NCBI GenBank assembly: GCA_035293845.1
Contig: DATGMB010000140.1
Coordinates: forward strand, 1 to 41,560
DNA from: DATGMB01 sp035293845
GTDB taxonomy: Bacteria > Acidobacteriota > Terriglobia > Bryobacterales > Bryobacteraceae
Length of the DNA: 41,560 nucleotides
Reading direction: 5' to 3'
Made by a program: the position numbers and the translations under genes. A model generated the notes under the pieces. The model searched no databases. It saw only the letters and a program-made list of their open reading frames with translations, and had not been told where the DNA came from. The stretch's first letter is position 1; every line of letters starts with the position of its first letter. Positions 1 through 7,736 of this stretch are shown one piece after another.

Positions 1-1329
1 AGCGGAAGCAACGCTTCGACGAACTTCGGCGCGCTGGCCAGCGTGCTGGTCGGCCCCGGCGCCGGCACGACGCAGAACCAGGGACTGATCCGGTTCGATC
101 TCTCCGCGCTCAATGGCGTGCAGGCCTCGGACGTGCAGAAGGCCGTGATCTGGGTCTACGTCAATCGCGTGACCGCCGCCGGCGCAATCGATGTGTATGA
201 TGTGGCGTCATCCTGGGCGGAAAGCAGCGCAACCTGGAACACTGCGCCCGCCCAAGGAGCGAATCAGGGGACCATCCCGGTAACCGCGGCCAGCCAGTGG
301 GTGGGGCTGGATATCACGACGGAAGTGAAGAACTGGGTGGCGAACCCCGGCATGAATAACGGCGTTGAGCTGGTGGCATTTACTTCTCCAAGCACCGCCG
401 TTTCGCTCGATGCCAAGGAAAGCACCGGCACCAGTCATCCGGCGCAGTTGCAGATCGTGCTCAACGGTCCGGCCGGACCGGCCGGCGCGACTGGCCCAGC
501 GGGCCCGACCGGCGCGACGGGCGTCATCGGGCCGACGGGCGCTACTGGACCCGCAGGCGCCACCGGCGCGGGCCCTACCGGACCCACTGGTCCTAGCGGC
601 CTCGCCGGACCGGCGGGCGCGACGGGCGCAACCGGCGCCACTGGATCTGCGGGCGCGGCCGGCCCGACCGGCGCCACGGGATCTGCGGGTCCGACTGGAC
701 CTACCGGCGTGGGCGCGAGCGGCCCAACCGGACCTGCCGGCCCGACTGGCAGTACGGGCGTCGCCGGCCCAACCGGTCCGACCGGTGCAGGCGCGACCGG
801 ACCCACCGGACCCCAAGGCGCGACCGGCCCTGCAGGTGCGACCGGCGCCACCGGAAACCAGGGCAACACCGGCGCGGCTGGCGCCAGCGGCCCGACCGGA
901 CCCACGGGCGCAACGGGTCCGGCGGGCAGCGACGGTACCGGCGCCAGCCCGCTCGGAATTCCGCTGGGGATCGCCGGACACACCGGCTTGGCCGCCTGGA
1001 ATAGCCCCACGACCGGCTCGCAGCAAACATCGCTCAACGCCGATGCCTCCGTAGTCGCTCCCGCCGCCTGCAAACCGAGCATGACGATTTACAGCTACGT
1101 AGGCGCTTCGACCACCTGGGGAATCTACAGCGTGACACCTTCGACGAGCTCGAGCACCTGGACCGTCGGCAGCTCGATCATCGCCTGCTCCACGACTTCC
1201 GGCGCCGGCTCGACCTGCTCCGCCACGGCAGGCAGCACGGTCGCCGCGGGCACCATTATGACCCTGACCTCGGGTTCCGGCGCCGCCCCGGGCGGCGGAG
1301 GCTTCCTGGTTGCCTTCTCCTGTCAATAA
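1..1329 (+). CDS. DNRLRE-like / collagen-like surface protein (5' partial)
   Basis: The frame is open to the left window edge, so the true start is missing; an in-frame GTG lies at 43. The N-terminal part (about 120 residues) resembles DNRLRE/TGF-beta-propeptide-like domains of secreted proteins: 'LIRFDLSAL', then 'SSWAESSATWNTAP' and 'VGLDITTEVKNWV'. A Gly-X-Y collagen-like tract rich in GPTG/GATG triplets follows (bases about 466-945). The end is a Ser/Thr/Gly-rich, probably beta-rich head of about 125 residues that ends in Cys-Gln. Collagen-like bacterial proteins usually form trimeric stalks on the cell surface. The next gene encodes a tail-collar protein, so both may build an extracellular fibre (inference). 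A strong terminator follows directly. Confidence 0.85.
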   Translation, partial: SGSNASTNFGALASVLVGPGAGTTQNQGLIRFDLSALNGVQASDVQKAVIWVYVNRVTAAGAIDVYDVASSWAESSATWNTAPAQGANQGTIPVTAASQWVGLDITTEVKNWVANPGMNNGVELVAFTSPSTAVSLDAKESTGTSHPAQLQIVLNGPAGPAGATGPAGPTGATGVIGPTGATGPAGATGAGPTGPTGPSGLAGPAGATGATGATGSAGAAGPTGATGSAGPTGPTGVGASGPTGPAGPTGSTGVAGPTGPTGAGATGPTGPQGATGPAGATGATGNQGNTGAAGASGPTGPTGATGPAGSDGTGASPLGIPLGIAGHTGLAAWNSPTTGSQQTSLNADASVVAPAACKPSMTIYSYVGASTTWGIYSVTPSTSSSTWTVGSSIIACSTTSGAGSTCSATAGSTVAAGTIMTLTSGSGAAPGGGGFLVAFSCQ

Positions 1330-1336
1330 CGGCAAG

Positions 1337-1389
1337 ACCCGCCGGACGTGTCGCCCGCGCCTCGCGGAGGCGCCCGGCGGGTAATTTTT
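1337..1389 (+). terminator. Rho-independent terminator with nested stems
   Basis: Seven bases after the collagen-like gene, a 9-bp outer stem (1337-1345 with 1374-1382) encloses a 7-bp inner stem (1357-1363 with 1367-1373, loop GCG). AATTTTT follows. It separates the collagen-like gene from the tail-collar gene. Confidence 0.85.
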
Positions 1390-1432
1390 CGGCCCCGGTA
1401 ATACCAATCGACTCGCGAAAGGAGCACCAATA

Positions 1433-1960
1433 GTGGATCCATTCATCGGTGAAATCAGAATGTTCTGCGGCAACTTCGCCCCTAATGGCTGGGCGCTTTG
1501 CGATGGCCGGTTGCTGCCTATCTCGCAATACACGGTCTTGTTCTCCATTCTCGGCACGCAATTCGGCGGGAACGGTGTTTCGAATTTCGGCCTCCCCGAT
1601 CTGCGCGGGCGCGTGCCCGTCCACCCGGGACAGGGGCCGGGCCTGAGCCCGTATAGCATCGGCCAAACCGGCGGCAGCGAAAACGTGACACTCACCTCCA
1701 ACCAGATGCCCCAGCACAATCACGCCCTCGGTGCGTCGACGACCCCGGGTGCGAACTCATCGCCGCAAAACGGTTACCCCGCCAGCGGAGTGGACAGCCA
1801 GGGCGGAGCAGTCAACGGCTACGCGGCGAGCGCGAACACCACCATGGCGCCGACGATCGTCGGCCCGGCCGGCGGCAGCCAGCCGCACGAAAACCGTCAG
1901 CCGTTCCTGTGCGTGAACTTCATCATTGCCCTGAACGGCATCTTCCCGAGCCGGAGCTGA
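1433..1960 (+). CDS. Phage tail collar domain protein (microcystin-dependent-protein-like)
   Basis: A 175-residue protein with a GTG start and a clear AAAGGAGC Shine-Dalgarno about 10 nt upstream. It begins 'MDPFIGEIRMFCGNFAPNGW', followed by 'ALCDGRLLPISQYTVLFSIL' and 'FGLPDLRGRVPVH', the signature of the tail-collar family (PF07484). The end 'ENRQPFLCVNFIIALNGIFPSR' matches the conserved C-terminus of this family. Such proteins occur in phage tail fibres and, in free-living bacteria, as secreted or tail-like structural proteins. No other phage genes are visible, so this is probably a host surface or fibre component. Function beyond the family is unknown. Confidence 0.93.
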   Translation: MDPFIGEIRMFCGNFAPNGWALCDGRLLPISQYTVLFSILGTQFGGNGVSNFGLPDLRGRVPVHPGQGPGLSPYSIGQTGGSENVTLTSNQMPQHNHALGASTTPGANSSPQNGYPASGVDSQGGAVNGYAASANTTMAPTIVGPAGGSQPHENRQPFLCVNFIIALNGIFPSRS

Positions 1961-2019
1961 TCCGGCGCTTCCCCGCCCGGGGCGCCGCAGAGGCGCTCCG
2001 GATGCATGTTGTCCCCTTG

Positions 2020-2481
2020 ATGACTGTTTCACTCCGCCCGGAAAACGCCGCCGATGAAGCCTTCCTCCACCGCCTCGTGACCGAATTCTCGGCCGAACAG
2101 CTTGGCGCCGCAGCCTGGCCCGAGCCCTTCCGCACCCGGCTGCTCGATATGCAGTACTTCGCGCGGCGCGATGTAATCCGCACCGATTATCCGAATGCCA
2201 CGAGTTCCATCGTCACAGTCGATGGCGCCGATGCCGGCTGGCTCGTGACCGCTCGCCTCGAAAACGAGGTACGGGTCATCGACATCCTGCTGCTCCCCGA
2301 ATATCGCGGAAGGGGGGCCGGCACGGCCGTGATCCGGCAGGTGATCGAGGCCGCCGGCGGATTGCCCGTGCGCCTCAGCGTCGATGCCAATAACCGCTGC
2401 GCCATCCGCCTCTACGAGCGGCTCGGGTTCCGGCGGACGGGTGGGGATGCCGTCCAGCACGAGATGGAATATATCGGATAA
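2020..2481 (+). CDS. GNAT-family N-acetyltransferase
   Basis: The acetyl-CoA binding motif is seen as 'LLLPEYRGRGAGTAVI' (R-G-R-G-A-G), followed by 'NNRCAIRLYERLGFRRTG', typical of GNAT enzymes. I chose the ATG at 2020 (MTVSLRPENA...) because this gives the usual GNAT beginning; ATG 2002 is an alternative. An in-frame ATG at 1909 would overlap the tail-collar gene by 52 bp and adds an unrelated leader. The length from 2020 is 153 residues, normal for a single GNAT domain. The substrate cannot be predicted. Confidence 0.88.
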   Translation: MTVSLRPENAADEAFLHRLVTEFSAEQLGAAAWPEPFRTRLLDMQYFARRDVIRTDYPNATSSIVTVDGADAGWLVTARLENEVRVIDILLLPEYRGRGAGTAVIRQVIEAAGGLPVRLSVDANNRCAIRLYERLGFRRTGGDAVQHEMEYIG

Positions 2482-2530
2482 CACCTCTTAACAGTGCTGT
2501 CATATTTCCCTGTGGACTGTGTGGGTTAGC

Positions 2531-2560
2531 TTGCGGAATTCAGTTGTCGTGGTGTATATT
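2531..2560 (+). promoter_or_regulatory. Probable sigma-70 promoter of aroF
   Basis: TTGCGG (2531-2536) and TATATT (2555-2560) are 18 bp apart, which puts transcription start near 2567, about 8 nt before the aroF ATG. No Shine-Dalgarno is visible in that short leader. Confidence 0.45.
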
Positions 2561-2574
2561 GGCTGAAGATAGCC

Positions 2575-3612
2575 ATGGTCATCTCAATGCGGCCGCACGC
2601 TACGCGGCAGGAAATCGAACACGTCTGCGAACGCATCCGCGAGTTCGGATATAAAGTCCACTCGATCGAGGGGGAGGAGCGCGTCGTCATCGGCGTTGTC
2701 GGGGTCGGCGACGTCACGGCCTGCCTGGAATCGCTCGAAGCCACGCCGGGCGTCGAAAGCGCCGTCCGGATCTCCGCTCCGTACAAGTTCGTAAGCCGCG
2801 AATTCAAGAAGGACCACTCGTCCATCAAGGTGAACGGCATCGAGATCGGCGGCGATGAGTTCGTGGTGATGGCCGGCCCGTGCTCGGTGGAAAACGAGCG
2901 GCAGATCATGGAGACCGCGGAGGCGGTGGCGCAGGCGGGCGCCAAGATGCTGCGCGGCGGAGCGTTCAAGCCGCGCACCTCTCCTTACGATTTCCAGGGC
3001 CTGGAACGCGACGGCCTCAAGCTGCTGCGCAAAGCGCGCGAAGCCACCGGGCTCGCCGTGATCACGGAAATTATGAGCGACCGCGACGTGGAACTGGTGG
3101 CCGAATACGCCGATTGCATGCAGGTGGGCGCGCGCAATATGCAGAATTTCGCGCTGCTGAAATCGCTCGGCGGCTGCGGCCGGCCGGTGCTGCTGAAGCG
3201 CGGCATGAGCTCGACGATCAAAGAGCTGCTGATGTCCGCCGAATACATTGTGGCGCACGGCAACCCCAACGTGATCCTGTGCGAGCGCGGCATCCGCACG
3301 TTCGAGACCGCCACGCGCAACACCTGCGACATCGCGGCCGTCCCGGTGCTCAACGAGCTGACCCACCTGCCCGTGATCCTCGACCCGAGCCACGCCACCG
3401 GCAAGCGCAGCCTGGTGCCGGCCCTGGCGCGCGCCGGCGTGGCGATCGGCGCCGACGGGCTGATCGTCGAGGTCCACCCCTGCCCGGAAAAGGCCGTGAG
3501 CGACGGCGCGCAATCGCTGACCCTCGATGGATTCCGCGGCATGATGCGGGATCTCGCGCCGTACATCCGGCTGTGGAAGCAGGCGCGCGCGGGTGAGCCG
3601 GCGCTGGTGTAA
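2575..3612 (+). CDS. aroF: 3-deoxy-7-phosphoheptulonate synthase (DAHP synthase, type I-beta)
   Basis: Catalyses phosphoenolpyruvate plus erythrose-4-phosphate to DAHP, the first step of the shikimate pathway to aromatic amino acids; cytoplasmic. The 345-residue protein has an N-terminal ferredoxin-like regulatory domain (about residues 1-70, 'RIREFGYKVHSIEGEE'). A KDPG/DAHP-synthase barrel follows, with 'FVVMAGPCSVEN', 'GGAFKPRTSPYDFQG', 'LKRGMSSTIKELLMSAEYI' and 'PVILDPSHATGKR', all conserved in AroF/AroA(f) enzymes. The length fits the I-beta class. It starts at ATG 2575. The next gene follows 32 nt after the stop and could be co-transcribed. No other aromatic-pathway gene is in the window. 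Confidence 0.96.
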   Translation: MVISMRPHATRQEIEHVCERIREFGYKVHSIEGEERVVIGVVGVGDVTACLESLEATPGVESAVRISAPYKFVSREFKKDHSSIKVNGIEIGGDEFVVMAGPCSVENERQIMETAEAVAQAGAKMLRGGAFKPRTSPYDFQGLERDGLKLLRKAREATGLAVITEIMSDRDVELVAEYADCMQVGARNMQNFALLKSLGGCGRPVLLKRGMSSTIKELLMSAEYIVAHGNPNVILCERGIRTFETATRNTCDIAAVPVLNELTHLPVILDPSHATGKRSLVPALARAGVAIGADGLIVEVHPCPEKAVSDGAQSLTLDGFRGMMRDLAPYIRLWKQARAGEPALV

Positions 3613-3644
3613 CACTTCCTCCGGTGCGTGGGATACTGGGGCTA

Positions 3645-4574
3645 GTGAGTCCCAAGACCAAGCTTTGGCTGGGCATTGCCGCCCTGGCAATCGCCGCCGG
3701 CGGGTTCGCCGGCGTCCAATGGTACCGCTCGCGGCCGCTCGGCCCGTCAGCCATGCTCGCGCGGCTGCCGCAGAGCGATGCCGTCGTATTCTATGCCGAT
3801 TTTGAGGCGCTGCGCAGCGGCGGGGTCCTGCAGATGCTCGATAGCGGCAAGGCCGAAGACCCGGATTACCGCGAATTCGCGCGCAAGATCGGGCTCGACT
3901 GGCGCCGCGATCTCGACCGCGCGATGCTGGCGATCGCGCCCTCGGGTAAGTTCATCCTCGCCCAGGGCCGCTTCGATTGGCCCCGTCTCCGCGCTTACGC
4001 CGCGCAGCAGGGCGGCGAGTGCCGGAGCGGGATGTGCCGCCTGAACGGCAGCACGCCGGAGCGGCGCATCTCCTTCCTGCCCCTGCAGTCGAACCTGATG
4101 GCGCTGGCGGTAAGCACGGACGAATGGGCCGTGCGGACGCTCGCCTCCGTGCCGCCCGCGAGCCCCTCCGAGCCAGACGCCGCGGCCGAGCCGCCCGCCG
4201 CGCCCGTATGGCTGAAGATTCCCAGCTCCGCCCTGCGCTCGCCGTCCGGCCTGCCGGACGGCACCCGCATGTTCGCCCGCAGCATGGCCCAGGCGGATTA
4301 TGCTGTCCTGAGTTTGCAGCCGGACGGCCAGAGACTTGCCGCGCGCCTGGATGTCCACTGCGAGAGCGCCAAAGACGCGGCCGATATCGCGGGCGAGCTC
4401 TCGCACGCGACCTCGCTGCTGCGTGAGATGATCGCGCGCGAGCGGCAAACGCCGAACCCCGCCGACCTCAGCGGCGTTCTGAGCTCGGGCAACTTCTGGA
4501 GCCAGGGCACGCGGGTGTACGGGAACTGGCCCATCGAGCGGGCGTTCCTGCAGAACCTTCTGGGAGGAGCGTAG
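3645..4574 (+). CDS. Hypothetical membrane-anchored protein
   Basis: Not recognised. With the GTG at 3645 the protein is 309 residues. It begins with a short charged stretch and one hydrophobic segment ('LWLGIAALAIAAGGFAGV'), so it is probably anchored in the membrane with its bulk outside. 'LARLPQSDAVVFYADFEAL' and a repeated pattern of short beta-like segments resemble solute-binding-less 'DUF'-type exported proteins, but I cannot name a family. A Pro/Ala-rich linker lies in the middle. The alternative GTG at 3624 is only 11 nt after aroF and lacks a ribosome site; before 3645 there is GGGG and a GATACT hexamer 7 nt upstream. Confidence 0.75.
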   Translation: MSPKTKLWLGIAALAIAAGGFAGVQWYRSRPLGPSAMLARLPQSDAVVFYADFEALRSGGVLQMLDSGKAEDPDYREFARKIGLDWRRDLDRAMLAIAPSGKFILAQGRFDWPRLRAYAAQQGGECRSGMCRLNGSTPERRISFLPLQSNLMALAVSTDEWAVRTLASVPPASPSEPDAAAEPPAAPVWLKIPSSALRSPSGLPDGTRMFARSMAQADYAVLSLQPDGQRLAARLDVHCESAKDAADIAGELSHATSLLREMIARERQTPNPADLSGVLSSGNFWSQGTRVYGNWPIERAFLQNLLGGA

Positions 4575-4594
4575 GGGCCGGCCGCGGCCGGCCC
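4575..4594. terminator. Perfect GC palindrome between convergent genes
   Basis: A 20-bp perfect palindrome (4575-4584 paired with 4585-4594) lies exactly in the 25-bp gap between the convergent hypothetical gene and the FmdB gene. It has no T-run, so it may stop or stabilise transcripts from both strands rather than act as a classic intrinsic terminator. Confidence 0.5.
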
Positions 4595-4599
4595 GCGCT

Positions 4600-4827
4600 T
4601 CAGTTCATCCCGCACATGCCGGGATTCGAGCAGCGTCCGCTGGGGCAGACCGGCATCTCGGGCGTCTTGCTCGCGCCATTGGCGTGAGCGGCGAAAACGC
4701 TCAGCTCCTGCTTCAGATGCTTCTGCCCGCACGACGGGCATTCCAGGGCGTCCGCCTCCGCGGTGCGCCGGACGAGCTTCTCGAAGCGGTTACCGCAATC
4801 CTGACACTGGTATTCGTAGATCGGCAT
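4600..4827 (-). CDS. FmdB-family zinc-ribbon protein
   Basis: A 75-residue protein starting 'MPIYEYQCQDCGNRFEKLV' with C8-x2-C11 and C30-x2-C33, the zinc-ribbon of the FmdB/CxxC_CxxC_SSSS family (putative regulatory protein). Three further cysteines lie near the C-terminus ('CPSGRCSNPGMCGMN'). Its ATG shares one base with the dacB stop (TAATG), so the two are translationally coupled. The real function of this family is unsettled. Confidence 0.9.
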   Translation of the reverse strand: MPIYEYQCQDCGNRFEKLVRRTAEADALECPSCGQKHLKQELSVFAAHANGASKTPEMPVCPSGRCSNPGMCGMN

Positions 4828-6335
4828 TACTCTACTATTAAATTACAGATGCGGTCCATCGCGCCACGGATGTCCGCCGTGGGGCCGTTGTAATTGTTCA
4901 CCAGGATCGAAAACACCACCCACCGACCATTGGCGCGCTGCAGATAACCGGAAAGCGCGCTCACGTGCGAAAGCGAGCCGGTCTTGGCGTGCACGCGCCC
5001 GGCCCCGGGCGTCCCGACGAACCGGTTGGCCAGCGTGCCGTCTTCCCCGCCTACCGGCAGCAGCCCGATCCATTGCTCGCGCAACGGCGAGTGGTACATA
5101 TGCCGCAGCAGCGTGACCACCGCGGCCGGCGTCACCAGGTTCAGGCGCGCCAGACCCGAGCCATCGCGGATGTTGTACTGCTCCGGCGCGATGCCGATCT
5201 CGGCGAGGAAGCCCTTCAGCTCCTCCAGTCCGGCCTCGAAGCTCCCCAGGTTGCGCTTCGCCCGGCCGACCGCGCGCAGGAGCAACTCGGCGTGCAGGTT
5301 CTGGCTGACCTTATCGGTGATCCGCAGGTCCTCGATGAGCGGGGCGGAAACACGCCGCGCCAGTTCCACACCGGAGGGCTCGGCGACCGGCGGGCGGCCG
5401 GTGAGGTCTGCCACCTCCTCCGGGAGTTCGTGCCAGGCGGCGGCGCGGCCTTCCACCACGATGCCGCGGTCCTCGAGCGCTTTCCGCAGCGCCATCGCGG
5501 CGTAGCGCGCGGGATCGTCCATGCCGATCCCCAGCACCTGCGGACGGCTGCCCAGCGGGATTGTGCCCCAAAGGTGCAGGTCGGTGCTTCCCGGCAGCAG
5601 CGAGTACCGGATGCGCCCGGATGCGCCGGCGGCAGCCGTGGCCACGTGATTTTCGATGTGGAACAGCTCGAGCGGAGGATCGAGCGTCACGCCCGCGGTA
5701 TCGCCTTCGCGCGCTCCCGGCGCGACTGAGACGTTCACGGTGTTGTCGTTGACGGTAAGCGCCGAAATCGGGGGGCCGTCGGCATTCTCCGGGTCATCGA
5801 TGCCCCAGCCCGCAGCGTACGGCTCCCACAGGTACCAGGTGTCGTCCCCGACGACGTCCCCCGCGACGCGCCTGACGCCATGCGCCGCTATCTGGTCCGC
5901 CAGTTCCTCGATGGCGGCCAGCGGATTGCCCGTGATCGGCCCTTTGCGGTACGGGATGGCGCGCGCCGAGAGGTTCGGATCGCCGCCGCCCACCAGCCGC
6001 AGCGGCCCGTGAATCGTTCCCGCGGCATCCGGCGCGGCATCCGCCAGCACGCGCGTGCGAAAGGTGAAATCGGGGCCCAGCCGCTCGAGCGCGAGCGAGC
6101 TCGTGAACAGCTTGGTATTCGATGCCGGCACGAAGAAGCGCTGTGCGTTCCACTGGTACAGCACCTTGCCGCTCTCCAGATCCACCGCCTGGATGCCCCA
6201 GAAGGCATTCGTCCCCGCCAGCACCTTATCGATCTTTTCCGCCAGCGAAGCAGCCTGCGCGGGCACAGCCAGCGCCACGGCCAACGCCGCGATGCCGGCG
6301 CCCCAACCCCCAATCCCCAATCCCCGATCCCTCAT
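4827..6335 (-). CDS. dacB: D-alanyl-D-alanine carboxypeptidase/endopeptidase (PBP4 type)
   Basis: A periplasmic serine peptidase that trims or cleaves peptidoglycan cross-links. All three penicillin-binding motifs are visible: S72-N-T-K75, S344-Q-N346 and K451-T-G453; 'RDGSGLARLN' near residue 390 is also typical of PBP4. A long insertion between motifs 1 and 2 (about residues 90-320) is the class-C hallmark. An N-terminal signal peptide runs to about 'VPAQAAS'. The ATG overlaps the upstream transporter stop (ATGA) and the 3' end overlaps fmdB. The codons just after the start form a G-quadruplex-capable run on the mRNA strand (6301-6325). Confidence 0.95.
   Translation of the reverse strand: MRDRGLGIGGWGAGIAALAVALAVPAQAASLAEKIDKVLAGTNAFWGIQAVDLESGKVLYQWNAQRFFVPASNTKLFTSSLALERLGPDFTFRTRVLADAAPDAAGTIHGPLRLVGGGDPNLSARAIPYRKGPITGNPLAAIEELADQIAAHGVRRVAGDVVGDDTWYLWEPYAAGWGIDDPENADGPPISALTVNDNTVNVSVAPGAREGDTAGVTLDPPLELFHIENHVATAAAGASGRIRYSLLPGSTDLHLWGTIPLGSRPQVLGIGMDDPARYAAMALRKALEDRGIVVEGRAAAWHELPEEVADLTGRPPVAEPSGVELARRVSAPLIEDLRITDKVSQNLHAELLLRAVGRAKRNLGSFEAGLEELKGFLAEIGIAPEQYNIRDGSGLARLNLVTPAAVVTLLRHMYHSPLREQWIGLLPVGGEDGTLANRFVGTPGAGRVHAKTGSLSHVSALSGYLQRANGRWVVFSILVNNYNGPTADIRGAMDRICNLIVE
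6301..6325 (-). other. G-quadruplex-capable G-run at the dacB start
   Basis: On the minus (mRNA) strand the order is G4-N3-G4-N3-G5-N2-G4, starting 10 nt after the dacB ATG. It encodes the Gly/Trp-rich start of the signal peptide ('GLGIGGWG'). Confidence 0.75.
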
Positions 6336-7525
6336 TTTCCAGTCACCTTCGACTCCAGCCAGATCAGCAGCAGCAATCCCATCACAAGGAAGGTTCCCAT
6401 GAGCGGGATGCCCAGCACCACACCCACGCCGAAGCGCGCGGCGGCGTACCCAAGCGTCGCCGGCGCCAGCAGCCCGCCCAACAAGGCCAGCGAAAAGATC
6501 CCGTTGAAAAAGCCAGGGTGGTAATACGGAAAGCGCCGGCCGATCGCCTCGGCCACCAGCGGGTAGATGACGGCATACCCCGCGCCCAGGAAAAACACGC
6601 CCGTCCCGGCGCCGAAGCGGTTATCGGTGTAGTTGAGGACGAACAGCCCGAACGACGCCGCGAGCACGCTGCCGAACAGCAGCCGGCCGTGGCGCACGCG
6701 CGGCAGCAGCGCCACCGCGCCCAGCCGTCCGGTCATCAGAAAGAGCCAATACAGCGCCAGCGCGAACAGCGCACCCTGCGGGCTCAACTGAACGCGGTGG
6801 CAGAGAAACAGCGGCAGCCACCCGGCGATCGACCATTCGTTGCCGAACTGAACGAACAGCAGAAGGGCGAAGAGAATCGCGCCCAGGCTGCGGAAGTCTT
6901 GGACCGCTTCGCGCACCGGCGGCAGCGGCGGCTCCGGGCAGGCGCTGTACGTCTGACGCGCATAGATCACACCGAACAGGATCGGCACCATGGCCATCAC
7001 GCCCAGGATGACGCTATTGGGCGCGTAGAAGGCGCCCTCCACCACGAGGGCGGCCGTCACGCAGCCTGCGCCGTACCAGATCCCGCCTCGGTTCACCGTG
7101 CCCGCGGCATCCTCGGAATAATCGCGGGAGAGCGCATGGAAAAGTCCGCCGTTCAGCATGCCAGCGCTCGCGCCCAATGCCAGCAGGCCGGCAGCTCTCC
7201 ACCAGGCGGATGCCGGCGGCGGCCCGACCAGCGCCAGATACAGCAGCGCCGCCGCCGAAAGGGCGCAGGCCGCCACCAACTGGAACCGCAGCCCCCGCCG
7301 GGCCAGGTTGCCGCGCGCGAACACGGTGGCGCCGGCAAGACCGGCGGCGAAACTCAGGAAGTAGTTGCCGACCGCGACGAAATCCGGCGGATCCCGATGG
7401 TAGCCCCAGGCCGGAAGGATGGCGCCCAGCAAGGCCATGAGGAACCCGGAAAGCAGGAAACCCGCCAGCGCCCTGCCGCAGCTCCCTGGCACACCCGCGC
7501 CGGTCTTGGATGCGGCAAAAGTCAC
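6332..7525 (-). CDS. MFS transporter
   Basis: A polytopic inner-membrane carrier, 397 residues from GTG 7525, with about 12 hydrophobic segments ('LAGFLLSGFLMALLGAILP', 'YFLSFAAGLAGATVFARG', and others). 'LARRGLRFQLVAACALS' after the second/third segment fits the MFS loop 2-3 region. I prefer 7525 because a TACAAT -10 element lies 7 nt upstream; an in-frame ATG at 7600 would add a non-hydrophobic leader and sit upstream of that promoter. It is the first gene of a three-gene overlapping operon (transporter, dacB, fmdB), which suggests a cell-wall-related role, but the substrate is unknown. Confidence 0.88.
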   Translation of the reverse strand: MTFAASKTGAGVPGSCGRALAGFLLSGFLMALLGAILPAWGYHRDPPDFVAVGNYFLSFAAGLAGATVFARGNLARRGLRFQLVAACALSAAALLYLALVGPPPASAWWRAAGLLALGASAGMLNGGLFHALSRDYSEDAAGTVNRGGIWYGAGCVTAALVVEGAFYAPNSVILGVMAMVPILFGVIYARQTYSACPEPPLPPVREAVQDFRSLGAILFALLLFVQFGNEWSIAGWLPLFLCHRVQLSPQGALFALALYWLFLMTGRLGAVALLPRVRHGRLLFGSVLAASFGLFVLNYTDNRFGAGTGVFFLGAGYAVIYPLVAEAIGRRFPYYHPGFFNGIFSLALLGGLLAPATLGYAAARFGVGVVLGIPLMGTFLVMGLLLLIWLESKVTGK

Positions 7526-7532
7526 AAGTCCG

Positions 7533-7538
7533 ATTGTA
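7533..7538 (-). promoter_or_regulatory. -10 element, leaderless-type, of the MFS operon
   Basis: TACAAT on the minus strand, 7 nt before GTG 7525. No Shine-Dalgarno is present, so the transcript would begin at or next to the start codon. Confidence 0.55.
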
Positions 7539-7724
7539 GCGTTCCGGCTGGAGGAGATGAGCGTTTCGAGGCCTGCAGAAGCCGCAGGTGGCTCATCCAT
7601 GAGCCACCGAGGCCGATTGGACGCTGAAAATAAATCACTTACCTAATGGCAGTGGATCATCGTGAGCCGGCGGGTGGTTTCCACCGCTCCAGCAATCGAG
7701 GTCCAAACCGCCTCCTCGGGGCGA

Positions 7725-7730
7725 TACAAT
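7725..7730 (+). promoter_or_regulatory. -10 element, leaderless-type, of the S9 peptidase
   Basis: TACAAT lies exactly 6 nt before ATG 7737; transcription start would fall on the A of the ATG. There is no Shine-Dalgarno. Confidence 0.6.
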
Positions 7731-7736
7731 TGCCCA

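Noticed and set aside
466..945. Tandem DNA repeat or CRISPR-like array
   Set aside because: The periodicity is 9-18 nt from Gly-X-Y codons, without constant spacers or exact repeats.
208..1719. 503-codon open frame antisense to the collagen-like and collar genes
   Set aside because: Arg/Gly/Ala-rich shadow caused by GC-rich Gly-X-Y codons; no ribosome site or domain, and it crosses the terminator.
6122..7627. 501-codon plus-strand frame opposite dacB and the MFS gene
   Set aside because: Gln/Arg/Pro-rich shadow; both opposite genes have clear family motifs.
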